Origin: Physcia stellaris
Taxonomy: Eukaryota; Ascomycota; Lecanoromycetes; Caliciales; Physciaceae
Direction: 5' to 3'
Length of the DNA: 64,000 nt
Assembly: GCA_018902385.1 (NCBI GenBank)
Contig: JABSSW010000018.1
Span: 372,001-436,000 of the forward strand
The notes below the pieces were generated by a model. That model was not told where the DNA came from. It saw only the letters and a list, made by a program, of their open reading frames with translations, and did not search any database. A program made the translations under genes and the position numbers. Shown here in pieces: positions 33,325 through 46,176 of the stretch; the first letter of the stretch is position 1; every line of letters begins with the position of its first letter.

Positions 33325-36300
33325 CTGTCTAAACCCCTCGGTCAGCTTACCGTGTGGTCGCCGCTACCACCATTGTGGTACTCCGTACCTAGTATCACGT
33401 GGTGCGGGAAAATGTGAAACGCTAGGCCGTCGATCCTGCCAAGCGAGAAACCCCTGAAGCCAACAGCTGCAGGAACGAATTCTTATCCCTACACCCCAGC
33501 TCACAGTTATCTCCGTACGATAGCCCATTTTGGGAGGAATGTTGATTCCTAAGCTTCAATCCTATCACTTCCAAGTCATAAACATGATTAGCCTTGTTGT
33601 GAGTGGTCCATATCTTATTTAGCGCTTAATTGTGTCCACGGCGATGCCACTATTGATTCGACAGCGCAGTGTTCAATTGATAGAGAAACGGTGACACTAC
33701 CGCGCTAAGCAAGAGCATGTGCAACAACGGGGTCGAATCGCAACATCACTTCTGACTCATCACAGTGAATAGACGGAGATCAATGATGCCTTTCTCGATA
33801 TATATTTACAATGTGAGCGGGATGGAGGAGAAATTTCTTCTGCATCCTTCGTGCTTTTCCTAGATGACTGTGCTACTACTTGGCCAACTTCAGGCTCCAA
33901 GCTTCCCGCTGTGCTGGTACAATCCCAAAGACTGTTCGTATTCGGCCCCCAAAAAGGCCATATCCCGCGCACATCCCAATTGCCATGCACAGAGACGGAA
34001 AGCTAATTCATAAGTTTTCCCCAACATATGACGAGTGGTGAGGGGATGGAAACCCTGCGCTATGCTTTTATGGGATGTGTCCGCGTACCAGGTAGGATTA
34101 AGATCAATAAGGGGAGCGGCCGATGGATCCGATAGGGTTGAATATGTGAGCGAAAGGGTGAGGTTGATTGGAAGCTGATTGGTACATGGCTGTGCCGTCC
34201 AACATGAACCATTGTCATGGAATGCCACCTCACACGAACATGGGGCGCGGGGCGGCAACCGAGCAACGTGCTTTCAGCCTCCAATGCCCAGTCTGTGCTG
34301 TCCAGCAGCTAGTGCGAAATGGGCCTTCGAGAGATCGTGGCTTATGATATCGATGTATGAGTCTGCCTGAGTGATTGTTGCGATCCATTGACGCTTCTCA
34401 GAATAGGGTCCAGCAGGTTAATCGTTCGTACAGCGTAACGAAAACTAATGTCGTGCAAGTAGAATTTATATGACGGTATCTGCTGGGGCGGCTATTTGAA
34501 TTTCGGCACTTGAGGAAGCGGTCGGTTCGGCGGTGGACCTGGGCATGGTGGATATTGCGGTTTAGATGGTCCTTTGTATGAGGCAGGCATATTGATAGCC
34601 CACTACAAGAGCGAGAGATGTACTCCAACAGAAGATTGTGAAGGACGAGCGGTAGAAAGGTCCGATGAATCGGCAGACTGCAGATGGAGAGGCTAGGATG
34701 TTACTCCAAAATGTTTGGACAGGTAATAAGCTTGTCGTTGAAGGGGATGAGAGTAGTGCTGGAACAGAAGATGGGAGAGGCATGAGATATTTATCAACAT
34801 CGGAGTTCATCCCTATTGCTCAACGGACACCAGAGCGGGTACCGTTGGCAACCGTGGTAATTTGACACTAGGCAGGTGTCCATGAAGATATTCAGGGTGT
34901 AACATGGCCGATTGACAGGGGTAATGTTCAGGTGGCCGGGATTAGTTCTATGGAAGGGCAAGTGCTGTGACGCGTTCAAGCAAAGGGGAGTCGGACAGAA
35001 AGTAAAATTGCCACAACACAGGGCTGAGATCTGTCCGGACATGTGGGTGAATGTGATGGTGTGCTGCCAAAAATTTAACCGGGTCTAAAGGGTTGGCCAC
35101 TCCCAAGTGCTTTGAATAGCACGCTTTCGTTCCCTCACCCCTGCAATGCGGCCGCCCCGATTGGGAATTAATCCTACCACCAAATGATCTCAAGCTCTGA
35201 CTCGTGTTGGTGATCACAATTTTGGATTTGTTCACGATGACCTCAGCTCTTGTTTGAGGTTGAGTGGCCAATGCATGTTGTGTCTTCCGGTCGCCAACGC
35301 ATACGAAGCCTTCGATTGCCTCATCCCTCCTCGGTGTTTCTGTGAATACGGTCATTCCGCAAGAAGCGCCCTCACCACGTACGGCTATCGCTTTGCGCCA
35401 AACGACCGGAGCACGATGTCGAATAGGAGTAATGGGATATCGGTTGTCTACACCCTCCGGGTAAAGATAGTATAATTGGAAGCCTCGGTAATCCGAGCTT
35501 GTGAGATTGGTGCGCTCTAGCAAGAGAGATTTCAAATTGGCTATTAGAACTTTCACCGCTTTTCAAAACTGGCTCTTCCCCTGTCTGAATTTCCAACAGA
35601 GTTCATGTTCAAACAGAGGTGAAACTTGGATCATCGGTCAGCGAATTGGCTGATGGATCTTGATCTCCACCTCGGCAATCTCTTCCGAACTCCTGTTTGG
35701 CAGGCCGGAAGTTGACGACAGCAGTCGTGAACTTGTGAGGTTGTCGCTGCTTGGGACTATCTACGCCACACTCTCACCATCCATGAAAAGCCCGAGCCTA
35801 CCGTCAGTGGTCACCGATTTTAATCTGCTGACCTGCTGTTTCTTGGCCTGTTTCTTGACCCAGGATTCGAGGCTGAAGGTATGGCTGCGGAACCTTTGAT
35901 TTTGATGTTGGCCTCCAAGCTTTTCAACCCCTAGCCACGGGCTTGTATGTGTTTGCTTTAGATGGTCAGGGTCGACTCCACATCATCCGAAAACTGTAGA
36001 TCGAGATGTGGTGTGTGTCGACTGGCAGCCCTTGAGCTAAACCATCGTCGAGCTGCAGGGAAAAGGGAGGGAGCTACTTTAAGAGCAGGGTAGCCACGTG
36101 AGGATATGTAGCTAAGCAATCCCACCAATCCTAGCTTTCAGTCAGAGTGTGGCTGAGGTACCATTACATCCTGCACTTGGCACTGTGCTAATTCATGTAA
36201 TGTTGGGGTAAGGTAGCACCGTAAAGATTTGTTACGAGGCCTGGTTGTGGTCTGGGGGGCAGCATCGGTTGGGACCACCTCAGCCTGGTCCTTGTCTGCT

Positions 36301-37269
36301 AGAATTATCACCGGCCAGTTTGCTTACGACCTGAATTGCGAGATCTCGATGCACCGTAGGTCTCCTATGCTCACTATAACAGTCTAACCCGTTTCTCCAA
36401 TTACAATGCATGTCACCACACCTAAACACATAGTAGTAGATGAGGCGGTTCCTCGGCCCCAGCTTATTCAACAATTGCTTTGTTTGGGCTGTAACCCCAC
36501 GGCACCAGCTTGGAAACGTTAGCCGAAGGCAGATGCAGCAACAACTCGAATGGATCCAGATTACACGAAGAATATTGTACGCGTCGAACGAGGACGCCAC
36601 TCATTTCGGGACTCATAACGCCGTCTGGTGGTGACAAGAATAGAGCTTTGGTGGCTTTCATGTCCGTTGCTGAAATTGCCATCAAAAGAGACGCCCAACG
36701 GCGACTACCGACCCAAGAGCAATTACTGCTTTCTGGCCCCTAGAAGATGATGACCCAAAGTTCATGAGGTAATATCCCGTGCCGACACCGTAGCTGAGCA
36801 TGCATAAAGCTGCCTCATTGGTACACTGTGGCCGGCGTGGTGTGAACCAACCGAACGCTCGACAACTAAGTAGGAAAACCGAAGCTCACAGCATTCGAAA
36901 TACAGCTGATCGGTGCGGATTGATTCGAGGCGTTCGCTCAATAGCTTCCCAAAATTACGACTCTCCTGTCACTTTCAGGTACGGTGCTATTCCCTCAGGT
37001 CCGGATTCCTCTCAATCCGAAGCAACGCCCCCAATTCTACCAGGATCGTTGCCTTAACAATAGAATTCAATCCTGTACCCCGGACCCTCCGACGCCAAAT
37101 ATCTGCTCATACTTGCGTGAAGCTGAAGGCTGTAGATTTCTACCAACGTGAACGGTGCAACTTCGGAGAAGCGAGGGCGCAGTTTACTTTTTGATAAGGC
37201 TTTACATATACCCCACAACCGTGACGAATAGTGATGGGGAACAGATGGCACAGGTTGGTAAACTGCAGC
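33325..37269. other. Large gap without a supported gene
   Basis: Nearly 4 kb. The longest ORF is on the minus strand at 34948-35556 (202 codons); its composition is not protein-like and it has no motifs. A 32-codon minus ORF near 34498-34593 encodes a proline-rich tail (QYPPCPGPPPNRPLPQVPKF), which could be the end of an unrecognised gene. No RNA gene or repeat noticed. Confidence 0.4.
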
Positions 37270-38155
37270 TCAATCATCCATGATTTGGCCCTCTGCAGCT
37301 TGAGTAGAGCTGATCCACTCCTCCATCATAGCTTGTCCGGCACCACCAACTAATTCCTTGCCCTTGGCGGTTCCCTTACTCTTTACCACGAGGCAAAGGA
37401 TCCTTCCGTAGATGCTAAATCCATCATAGGTCGTATTCAAAGCCAACTTCTTCTTATCGTCTTCACTCTCTGCTAGGACGGGGTGGATAGATTCTTCCTT
37501 GATATCCCTGTTTCGTCGTGACCGGCGTGTCCTTGTCTGGCTGTCAGATCCGTCAGAGAGAAATAAAGATCCTCGTTCGTCTGGATGAGGGCGTGGTGAG
37601 ACGGGGTCATTGGGTCCGTCTCCAGCGGCTGGAATATTCGCTAGTGTAACATCCGTGTCGTCCTGGCTCTCTTCTCTTACTAATGGTATGTCACCTTCAT
37701 CACCGACTTCCATCGGCACATCCCTTGTTCCGGAACCCGTCAGCCGTCCCTCTGTTGTACCCAGCTGCGGCTTCTCCGACTTCGCTCGCTTCTCCTTCCT
37801 CAAAATCGCATGTCTGGAGCTGGTCTCGGTGAGGAATATGGCGACTTCGAAATCATCTGAATGTAGATGATTAGCCTAAACGTGCACTTGGATGATTTCA
37901 GATTACGTGCTGGACACCTTCAGCTACCACATCCTTCCATCCCTTTCGCTTGCCGCCCTTCCCAGCCTTTGCGCGTGCGTTTTCTTCTCGTAGCTTAGGC
38001 AGCACATACGGACGAACGGCTTGAATGACGCGTGGGAGAACTGGATCTCGAGTGTTGAGGAGCCATCGCTGAACATCCGCAGGATTGTCGAGGTAGACGC
38101 GGCATTCAAGGACAGAGTACTTTGTAATTCGGAGGTACCTTCGGACCGGAGGCAT
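37270..38155 (-). CDS. Conserved fungal protein of unknown function
   Basis: Two minus-strand exons, 38155-37918 and 37856-37270, join through a G/AT split codon to 274 residues. The N-terminal domain reads PPVRRYLRITKYSVLECRVY, then LPRVIQAVRPYVLPKLREEN, a Lys-rich linker, and VAEDDFEVAIFLTETSSRHA across the intron. This layout looks like a conserved family in filamentous ascomycetes, though I can name no function. The C-terminal half is acidic and disordered with an RTRRSRRNR basic patch that could serve nuclear import. The start at 38155 is chosen over 38203 because the conserved-looking part begins there. It is divergent from RTC5, whose ATG lies 363 bp away. Confidence 0.7.
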
Positions 38156-38518
38156 TTCGATGGTAATTACTCCGAAGAGAGGCTCAGATTTGATCAAGGG
38201 CACTGGATGCCATGGTCAAGAGGGGCTTCGAAGACGTCACATTGTGAGAACCTGTATAATGATCTTAGAAGCTTGTGTAAAGCTGGCAATGACGAGTCTG
38301 GAGTTCCATTGTCATTGAGTAAGTGATTTTCGGAGGTAGACGAGGAATGATGGATTAACGGTTTCCCTGTCCAGGAATGCGGCGATCCTCAACACTCATG
38401 CTGTCAAAACCCCAATCTCGACTAGCGTTTCTCCATTACCTTAGGCGTGCTCTGCCTTCTGCATGAACAGATGAGCACGAACCATCAATGCAGCAATCAT
38501 CTATATCTGCAGCTGAGC
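38156..38518. promoter_or_regulatory. Divergent promoter between the unknown gene and RTC5
   Basis: These 363 bp separate two start codons facing away from each other. No specific site identified. Confidence 0.35.
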
Positions 38519-40440
38519 ATGGGCCAAGGGCACTCAGGAGAGCAAGGCGCTCGCAATGTGTCCACCGGTACGCCATCTACTGGCCTTCAATGGACTAGCT
38601 TAACAGCCGTGCAGAACAGCTGAGCCGTGAGCTGGCCTTGCGTTTCGCAAGAAAATGCTTCACACCTTTGGAGATCACCCATTTCAAAGATGTGTTCCGG
38701 ACTCTGGCAGATGATCAAGATGGTATCCACTACTGGAAGGAGGAGACACTATGTCGCTTCCTCGCTATTCCAGACGCACTTGGACCGGGACCTGTGGTCT
38801 ATCAGATGGCTTCATACCTGGGCGCGTTCCCATTTCCAAGCCTCGCACCGAGTATCCTTACCATAGAGGCTATGTTAAAGGTCGTTGTCATCATGACTGA
38901 AAGATATGGGAAAGTCTTGAAGAGGGGTAGGGCGGACCGCAATAAGCTGCTTTTCAGGAGCCTTGCGGTCTTTGACCGGAGGATGAGTTCCGTCTACGAA
39001 AAGCCGTCTCAGGACGTCTTGGACTCCCTGCAAATCAAGGACGGAGAGCCCGCAGAATCCGCAATCGAATCACCTAGCAGCCATGTACCTGGCTTTCCAA
39101 TCGACGCAGCCGCGAATGACGCGGAAGAAGAGGAGGACGATGACGAACTCGCTCTAGCTGCTTTGGACTCCTTGGATGCCATTGAAGTCTTCAAGCATGA
39201 TCAACGAGCAGATACCAAGATCCACCATGCCCAGATTCCGATAGACAACTTTCGGAGGCTGCTCATGCTGCTTCTTGTCGTTGCTCCCCTAGACGCGCAG
39301 GAAAGTCTTGCCAAACGAGCACAGAGCCTGACAGAAAGGAGAATCGAACGACTACGACGAGTTTCAGACAGTATCCTGTGGTCTTTCACACCGGAAAAGA
39401 ATGCGGGCATCTTTTACCACTCCTTCAATACTATCATTGCAGCTTCTCTTCCCTACATGTTCGATGGTCTCAACCCTCTCTTCGAGCACTTCCTCTTCAG
39501 CAAAGATATTGATCTCTCGAAGCGCAAACGCTCCTCTTCAACGCCAGCTATACCACCTGCAAGTCCAGCGCTCGTCGTAGACACCCCTCTAGAACCCCTC
39601 TTGCCTCAAGAAGGCGAAATCCTCAACCTCGATGTCCTCAGTCAGCTCTCATTCTTTCTCAAAGGCAGCAACCTGTTCCGTCGTCTACGTCCCCTCTACA
39701 TGGGCGGAGACGCTGGTTTCAGCATCGGCTCGTTCGAGCAAAAGGTCCTTAATTGGCGCGCCCCTAGCATCCTCCTCGTTGCCGGGACTCGGCTTCCAAC
39801 TTCCCCTCAAAGCAGCTCCGAGCGTGCCTTCGCGGATAAATTAGCACCAAAGCGCTTTCCAGATGGTGCGCCAGGAAACAGCACCAATAACAGGGTCGTC
39901 TTCGGGGCCTACCTCGACGCGCCCTGGAAGCAAACCCACAAAGAAGCAACGGGAGGTAGCGATTGTCTACTCTTCCAACTCGAGCCTATCCACGAAGTCT
40001 TCCGCGCCAGCACAATCAGTCGCGACTACGCCACCTTCAACCGAACCGGCGTCGCCTTTGGTAACCCTCCCGCCCCTACCAAACCCGTCTCTGGTCTCTC
40101 ATCTCACACGTCTCTCGGCCCTGTATCTTTGATGCTAGACGAATCCCTCGAGTTCGGTGTGTTCACACATGACAGTACCGGCGGAGGCTCCTTTTATCCA
40201 AGTCAGACCCGGAAAAGCGATTGGCAAGACAGGTTCGAGATCGAGAGCCTTGAGGTCTGGGGCTGTGGCGGGGACGAGGAGGCGGAGAAGCAGAGAGCTG
40301 CGTGGGCATTCGAGGAACGAGAAGCGGAGGCGAGGAGGACGTTGAAGCTGGGGAAGGATAAGGATGCTGATCGGGCGCTGTTGGAGATGGCGGGTCTGAT
40401 AGGCGGACATGGGACGGATAGTGGTGGTAGTATGGGATGA
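38519..40440 (+). CDS. RTC5: Rtc5-like TLDc-domain protein
   Basis: Exons 38519-38567 and 38615-40440 give 624 residues. The N-terminus MGQGHSGEQG is a myristoylation-type sequence, and the splice to EQLSRELALRFARKCFTPLE restores the family pattern. Next come KDVFRTLADDQDGIHYWKEE and MASYLGAFPFPSLAP. The TLDc region holds RLRPLYMGGDAGFSIGSFEQ, SILLVAGTRLP and FGAYLDAPWK, with DCLLFQLEPIHEVFRAS and a late GVAFGNPP. Yeast Rtc5 was named for restriction of telomere capping; it is now linked to the vacuole, where TLDc proteins act on the V-ATPase. The C-tail is a charged coiled-coil-like segment (EAEKQRAAWAFEEREAEARR). Confidence 0.9.
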
Positions 40441-40617
40441 GATGTGTCACCTGTATGCTTATGGAGTCGATGATATCTGGTGTATTCCCTGTGCAAGGGT
40501 GACTTTCCCATACTCCGCAGGTATTACTACGTACTTCCGCTTTCCATAGTAATCTTTGATGTTGGCAAGTGTAGGCGAGATCTCGGATAAAGGTTTAGCC
40601 GATCCGCCTCATATCAA

Positions 40618-41156
40618 ATGAAGCTCTCTCCAAGCCATCCCAGTCGAACTCTTCCGTGCTTCCTACATGTACCTCTATTCAAAAACAACAATGCCTTCCC
40701 CCATCCTCCCCTCTCGATTTTCCGATCCCCGTTCTTCGCCCTCCTCAGACTCCACCACCCCCCCTCCCCTCGGCTAAAATCCTCTCACCACACCTCCTCC
40801 TTCTCCACTCTCCTCCCTCAACGGCCCACCTTCTCGTCCCACCGCCCACGCCCCACCTCTCTCCTCCCCACCCTCCCCACCCCAACGCAAAGCTATTCAA
40901 CAACCTCCAATCCCCGCCCAACGAACTTCACTGGGTTATCACCCAGTAGCGCGTGGAGCTTGGGCGGACAAAGGGGGATGAAGGTCCGGAGTAGTGTTAA
41001 GAAGCTTTGTGAGGGGTGTAAGGTGCGTTTCCCATCTTTCCCTGGGGGAGCAATTGAGGGGGCATAAGCTGATGAGGGGTGTAGAGTGTGCGCCGAAAGG
41101 GATACGTCTATATCATCTGCTCGAAGAACGCGAAGCATAAACAGCGGCAGGGATGA
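40618..41156 (+). CDS. RTC6: Mitochondrial ribosomal protein bL36m
   Basis: Exons 40618-41022 and 41085-41156 give 158 residues. The C-terminal 38 residues are a complete bL36: MKVRSSVKKLCEGCK at the exon end and SVRRKGYVYIICSKNAKHKQ after the intron, with the Cys/His zinc ligands (CEGC...C...H). The ahead-lying 120 residues are Pro/Ser/Arg-rich, which fits a mitochondrial targeting presequence, though it is long. The start ATG is the first in this frame and is less certain than the end. bL36 sits in the large ribosomal subunit. Confidence 0.88.
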
Positions 41157-41885
41157 ATGTGTTTTGCCTCCACCTTCCTGATACATACATACATCGTAAC
41201 TCTCGTCCCGAGGCAAGAAGGGCTCTTGCGGGCGAGTTGGTAATTGAGGATGGGTACGGAAATAGCGAGGGTGGGTAAAGAGGGTGACTTGATTAGGAGA
41301 TATGGGAGGCTGGGGAGATAGGTCCTGAATGGCTGGCTGGCTATTGGGTCGTTGAAAGATAATACTCCCAGAGCCATTCGGAGGAAGGCCCTGAGACGAG
41401 AAAGAGAGAGGCACATATCAAGGCATGCATGGTAGATTGGGCCTGCATCAATATCCGCGGGTTCTACACTACGTCTGTGGAGAGAGGATGATATGTACAG
41501 GCTAAAGTCAACACTTCAGCTTTCATCCCTGATTTTCTAGATAGGGATGGACAGATATCCGAGATGTTATTCGCTGTCAATGTATCAACATCTGAGCGAC
41601 AGCTTCCGCTATCTCTTCTGTAGCTTTCTAAACTTCCTTTCTTTCCTTTGCAGAAGCTGGCTACCTGGCTGGCTGCAAGTGGGTTGAAGTTGTACCAAAA
41701 CAGGGTGATGCGGCTCGTTGTGGAATCATTAGGGATCGACCACTCTATTTAGTTTTAATGATTCTTGTCTCATATCGTGGTGGAGCAGTATCTACAGCCA
41801 AACCAGTTGTCCTATTGCGAGAAAGTAACCTGTACTTGCGTAAAGGTTCTTATAACATCGCGTTCTATGATCCATCATCATTTAC
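41157..41885. other. Intergenic, convergent 3' flanks
   Basis: Lies between the ends of bL36m and the minus-strand MFS gene. No supported gene. Confidence 0.45.
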
Positions 41886-44017
41886 TCAACTTCTTCTCCC
41901 TGATAAACCCTACACCACTCATCATCAGCTCTGCATCCACAACACCTCGTCTGACAGTAAAACATCAAAAGAAGAAAAAGAGAAGAATAAACTTACAACT
42001 GCTAACAGCCGCAAAAGCCGCAATCCCAATCATAAGCCCAAACCCCACCGTCGTCGCATCGCCATAGCACCTCCTCACAATCTCCCTAGTCTCCGGATCC
42101 AGCGTCTTCAAATAGTCTAAACTCTCTCTAACCCGCTTGACCACCTCGCCTGCATCCCTTCCCCCCTTCAACTTCTCGTCTAATTTTACTCTCAACGCTT
42201 GCTGCACTACCGTCGCCGTCAGACTGATACCGACGACACTCCCTAGACTCCGGAATAGGTACGAGCACGCAGTGGCAACAGCCTGATCCTCTTGCGCAGC
42301 GTTGGCGATCAGGGCGACGAGAGTCGTAGTGACGCCGATGCCATTCGCGAAGCCGCCGATTGCGAGCCCGACGGAGATACCATACGTATTGTTCGTGACG
42401 GGGCCGGTGAAAAGTAGGATTAGAATCGTGCCTATGGTCAGGCTGGTGTAGGCGCCCACTGTTAGCCAGTAGTATTTCCCTGTGCGCTTCATGATCAGGC
42501 CAGCGAAGAGGGAGCCTGAAACGCCGGCTACGATGCCTGGAAGAAGGCGGATGCCGGCTTGGGTTCCTGAGAGGCCGTCTGTGTATGATTAGTATTTGGA
42601 GAAGGGGTATGAAGCTGAGAGGGAGAAAAGTGGATCAGGACAGGGGAGAGAGGTTTACCGCGTGCTTGAAAGTAGAGGGGCAGATAGAATAGACCCGCGA
42701 GCCAGCCTCCGAAGCTGAAGAAGTTGCAGAGGTAGCATGCGAAAAGACTTCTTTCGAAAATGACCCGGCCGGGGGCGAAGGGTTCTGCTGCAACTTTGAG
42801 CTCGACGAGTATGAACAGGATGAACAGAGGGAAGGAAACGCAGAGAGATGCGATGGTAATGGGTGCTTTCCACGAGTAGTTACTTCCGCGATCAAGGCCT
42901 AGAAGAAGCGTAAAAACAGCGCAGATCAACACGAAGGCTCCGAGGAAGTCTACGCGTTTGAGTTTGGTTCTCCAATGTGAGCTGTCGATTTGGGGGAGTT
43001 TGAGCGTGAAGGCGACGACTGCAAAGGCTAGGGCACATAGTGGTGCCTGGCCTAGGAAAGCCCTGAAACGGATGTCAGTCTGTGGCTCGCACGAGGGGGA
43101 GGTTATACACACCATCTCCAACCAACGTAATCTGCGAGAGCCCCGCCTACGGATCGTCAATGGTTTTGTTCGACCTAGGCAATTTCGAAGCATACCTAAA
43201 GGAGCACCGACACCAGCTCCAGAAGAGTATACAATGTTGATTACTCCCTGCCACACGCCCCTTTCTCGGAGGGGAACTATATCACTTATCAATATTGAAA
43301 CGACCGTTGTCATTCCGCCACCGCCAACGCCGGCCAATAGCTAAGAACCATTAGCTAAAGCTGTCGATTGACTCTGAAGTATTTTGTCCGTACCCTTGCA
43401 GCAATAAGCTCGTTCATATTCCTTGCCAGGCCGCAGAAGAGACACCCAAGACCGAACACTGTGTAAGCGAAAAGAAGTGCAGGCTTTCGCCCGAAAATAT
43501 CGCTGGTCCTTCCATAGAGCGGTTGGAAGGATGTCAAGGTCAGAAAGTAGCTAGTATGAAGGAATCAGCTATATTATTAGGATTCCACCATGACGGTATT
43601 GCGTACCTGGTTGCGATCCATGAGGTTTTATTCAATGCCCTGAGGTCGCTCCCAATTGCGCCATAGCTACTGACGATGATTGTCTGGTCAGCAGCAGATA
43701 GGAAGAGCTATCACTCTTATTAATTCGGCAATCTGACCCATTATTTACACAGCTGACCATACCCCTATAGCAACAGCAGGTACAATGTACTTGAGCTGTT
43801 TTTTCACCTCGGGCATTCCTTGGTATTGCCTTTCTCTACCATCTTGATCGATAGAGGCTTCTTCCTCGTTCACCGATTTGTTATCGTCATGGGCATGATC
43901 ATTATTGTTGGTTCCATTAGGCAGAGCTCCATTTGGGGGATCTGCGGGCTCAGATAGGAGGTGGGTTGGCTTCGGTAGTAAGGGTGATGTCTCAGAGGCA
44001 CCGCCATCAGCTGTCAT
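41886..44017 (-). CDS. 14-TM MFS transporter (DHA2/VBA-like)
   Basis: Eight minus-strand exons (44017-43763, 43707-43607, 43550-43394, 43340-43196, 43146-43113, 43062-42659, 42578-41997, 41899-41886) give 563 residues with all phases consistent. After an acidic N-tail, the first helix leads to FLSAADQTIIVSSYGAIGSD, then the motif-A-like YGRTSDIFGRKPALLFAYTV. AGVGGGGMTTVVSILISDIV, RERGVWQGVINIVYSSGAGV and GGALADYVGWRWAFLGQAP follow, with FYLPLYFQARDGLSGTQAGI further on. This pattern is that of DHA2 drug exporters and the fungal vacuolar basic amino acid (VBA) permeases. The likely role is H+-antiport of amino acids or toxic compounds; the substrate is unknown. The final four-residue exon is the weakest part. 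Confidence 0.85.
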
Positions 44018-44414
44018 AATCGACAGTTGTTCGCTGTGGAAATTAGTATCCGGTCGATATCGCCAACGGCCTTCTTCGAAGATAAAAGAGCGCTGGACAT
44101 GATTGGCGACAAAGTTTAGTAGGTAGAGGGCTTCGGGAGGATCAACCTGACAAGGCAGCTCGGGCAGACCTTTTGTCGGATAAACCTTGCTCCGAGCCCT
44201 GACCCAGAGATATCGAGACAAGGTTACAAACTAGGCCTCAGTACAATGCTGTGCATATGCTCACAACAAAGTCTATGTCACGCCTATGAACCTTGATCAG
44301 GATGGGATGAGATAGATTGGCATACAACTTAGCATTTCATAACCAAGGTCATAAAGCTTGTCTACAGCAACCTCCGAAGTCAAGCATTTTCAAATCCATT
44401 TTCTGGCCCACTGC
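44018..44414. other. Intergenic, no supported gene
   Basis: Contains the 5' flank of the MFS gene and the 3' flank of MAP1, both minus-strand. Upstream in-frame codons to 44221 are open but unconvincing. Confidence 0.4.
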
Positions 44415-45769
44415 TTATGGCTCTTTTTTGGCTGCGTCCTTGTCAGCCTCCCCATTGACCTCCACCAATGGTGGCATAGGTATTGCTCCTCCTGGGCTCT
44501 CCGGCATCCTTGCTGTCAATACCTCAACTCCATCTTCTGTGACCAGCAGTGTATGCTCAAATTGGGCAGTCCTTGAACCGTCAATGGTCACACTCGTCCA
44601 GTTATCCGGCCAGGTCTTATCTCGATAGCTACCGAGACTAATCATCGGTTCAATTGTAAAACACATTCCTGGCTTCGCTGTCCCCACCGCTTTGTTTTTC
44701 GCATAGTGAGGCACATTTGGGGCGGGGTGGAAAAGCGTATTGATGCCGTGTCCGCAGTAGGTCCGAATGACGCTGCATTTCTTGGTCTTTGCATGTTTTT
44801 CAATGACGCCGCCAGGGTCGCGGAATAACATTCCAGGCTTCACAAGTTTTATTGCTTCGTCTAGACATTCTCGAGCTGTCTCGACGACTCTGATTGAATC
44901 GCGATCGGCTACGGCTTTGGGTCCAATGTAGTAGGTTTCATTCAGATCGCCATGAAAGCCGCCGTGGTAGAGAGATACATCTAGATTGACAATGTCTCCG
45001 TCCATTAGGATCCGCTGATCGGGTATTCCATGGCAGATGACTTCGTTGACTGATGTGCAGAGAGACTTCGGGAAACAATGGTAATTTAGAGGGGAGGGGT
45101 ATGCCTACACGATTGTCAGTCAATGAACAATGCACTTATAGGAGATCCTCACGTCTCGCTCTAAGCAAGCCTTGTGCACGATTTCGTCAATGTATTCTGT
45201 GGTAACCCCAGGCTTAAGAGCAGCCGCAGCTATGTCAAGGACTTCTCTTGATAATCTACACACTTTCCGCATGCCATCCTGTTGTGCCTTGTTGAGAATC
45301 GTGATTTTGGTGCGGTCGAAGAATTTGTATTGAGGGTCTCCATCTGCGGTATACGCATAATTTGGCGCCTTGATTGTCTGAGGTACTTCTCTCCTTGGTG
45401 AAAGAGGGTACACTGGTCTTAGAGGTCCGGTGAAGGCAAAGGTAGGAAAAGGATTGAAGTAGCTTGCACCTGAATACGTAAGCTTGGGACAGGTTCTGAA
45501 AGGCGTTAAAAGGAGCTACTACCAGTACTAGATTTGTGGACGGTTTTGTGCTCGGACTGCTTGGTGTGAGCGATATACTCGGTTCGCTTTTGAGTATGTG
45601 TACCTTACGAGGGCACAAGGTAGCCTACCCAACTCTTCTTAAAGCAGTCTTGACCGCAGAAGAATGTTTCTTTACCCATCTTCAGGCATGTCGGACACTT
45701 CAAATCTCCAGCGTCATTAGAGCAGTCGACTCCAACACAAGACCTCTTCACAGGCGTTAACGCCGCCAT
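44415..45769 (-). CDS. MAP1: Methionine aminopeptidase type 1
   Basis: Minus-strand exons 45769-45629, 45559-45523, 45469-45153 and 45104-44415 give 394 residues. The N-terminus carries the MYND-like zinc finger: [26 protein letters not shown] and a His pair in EHKTVHKSS, which docks on ribosomes. A linker ([20 protein letters not shown]) precedes the pita-bread catalytic domain with [15 protein letters not shown] and metal ligands in [29 protein letters not shown] and QFEHT. It removes initiator methionine co-translationally in the cytosol. All five metal ligands are present and all introns are canonical. Confidence 0.96.
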
Positions 45770-46176
45770 TATGGACGTTGGGTGTAAGGAGTATGTCGGG
45801 AGCGCAGAACTTTTAGAACTTAGGGGAGGTAGGTGTTGAATTTAGGAGTCTTGGAGTATTTGTGAGGTGGCTCCTGAGGATAAATCAATAGCAAGGGGAA
45901 GCGGCTCTTCAAGTACTGTTTCGGTGCCTAACGAAAAAAGTGCCAAGACCGAGAGACTCAGCCCTACGAGTACTGTACCCCTTCACTCTACCTCGCCACC
46001 ACGCCAGCTACTATCTTAGATATTTCTTTTCTCACATTCGACAGATCTCGGTTGATCCAAATGCGATGATATTGGCGGAAAGTCTTATCGAATCACTACT
46101 AGGAAGCTATCTACTTTTATAGCGCAATCGACCGACACTATCCGTACCTTAACATTGACAGTCGTCAGCAATCGCT
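45770..46176. promoter_or_regulatory. Divergent promoter between MAP1 and BNA4
   Basis: These 407 bp lie between two ATGs facing away from each other. Pyrimidine-rich and AT-rich patches are present, but no specific site identified. Confidence 0.4.

Noticed and set aside
34948-35556. 202-codon minus-strand ORF
   Set aside because: No motif, odd composition, no splice context; probably chance in a gene-free stretch.
41108-41416. Minus-strand ORFs opposite bL36m
   Set aside because: Shadow frames of the conserved bL36m exon and its flank.
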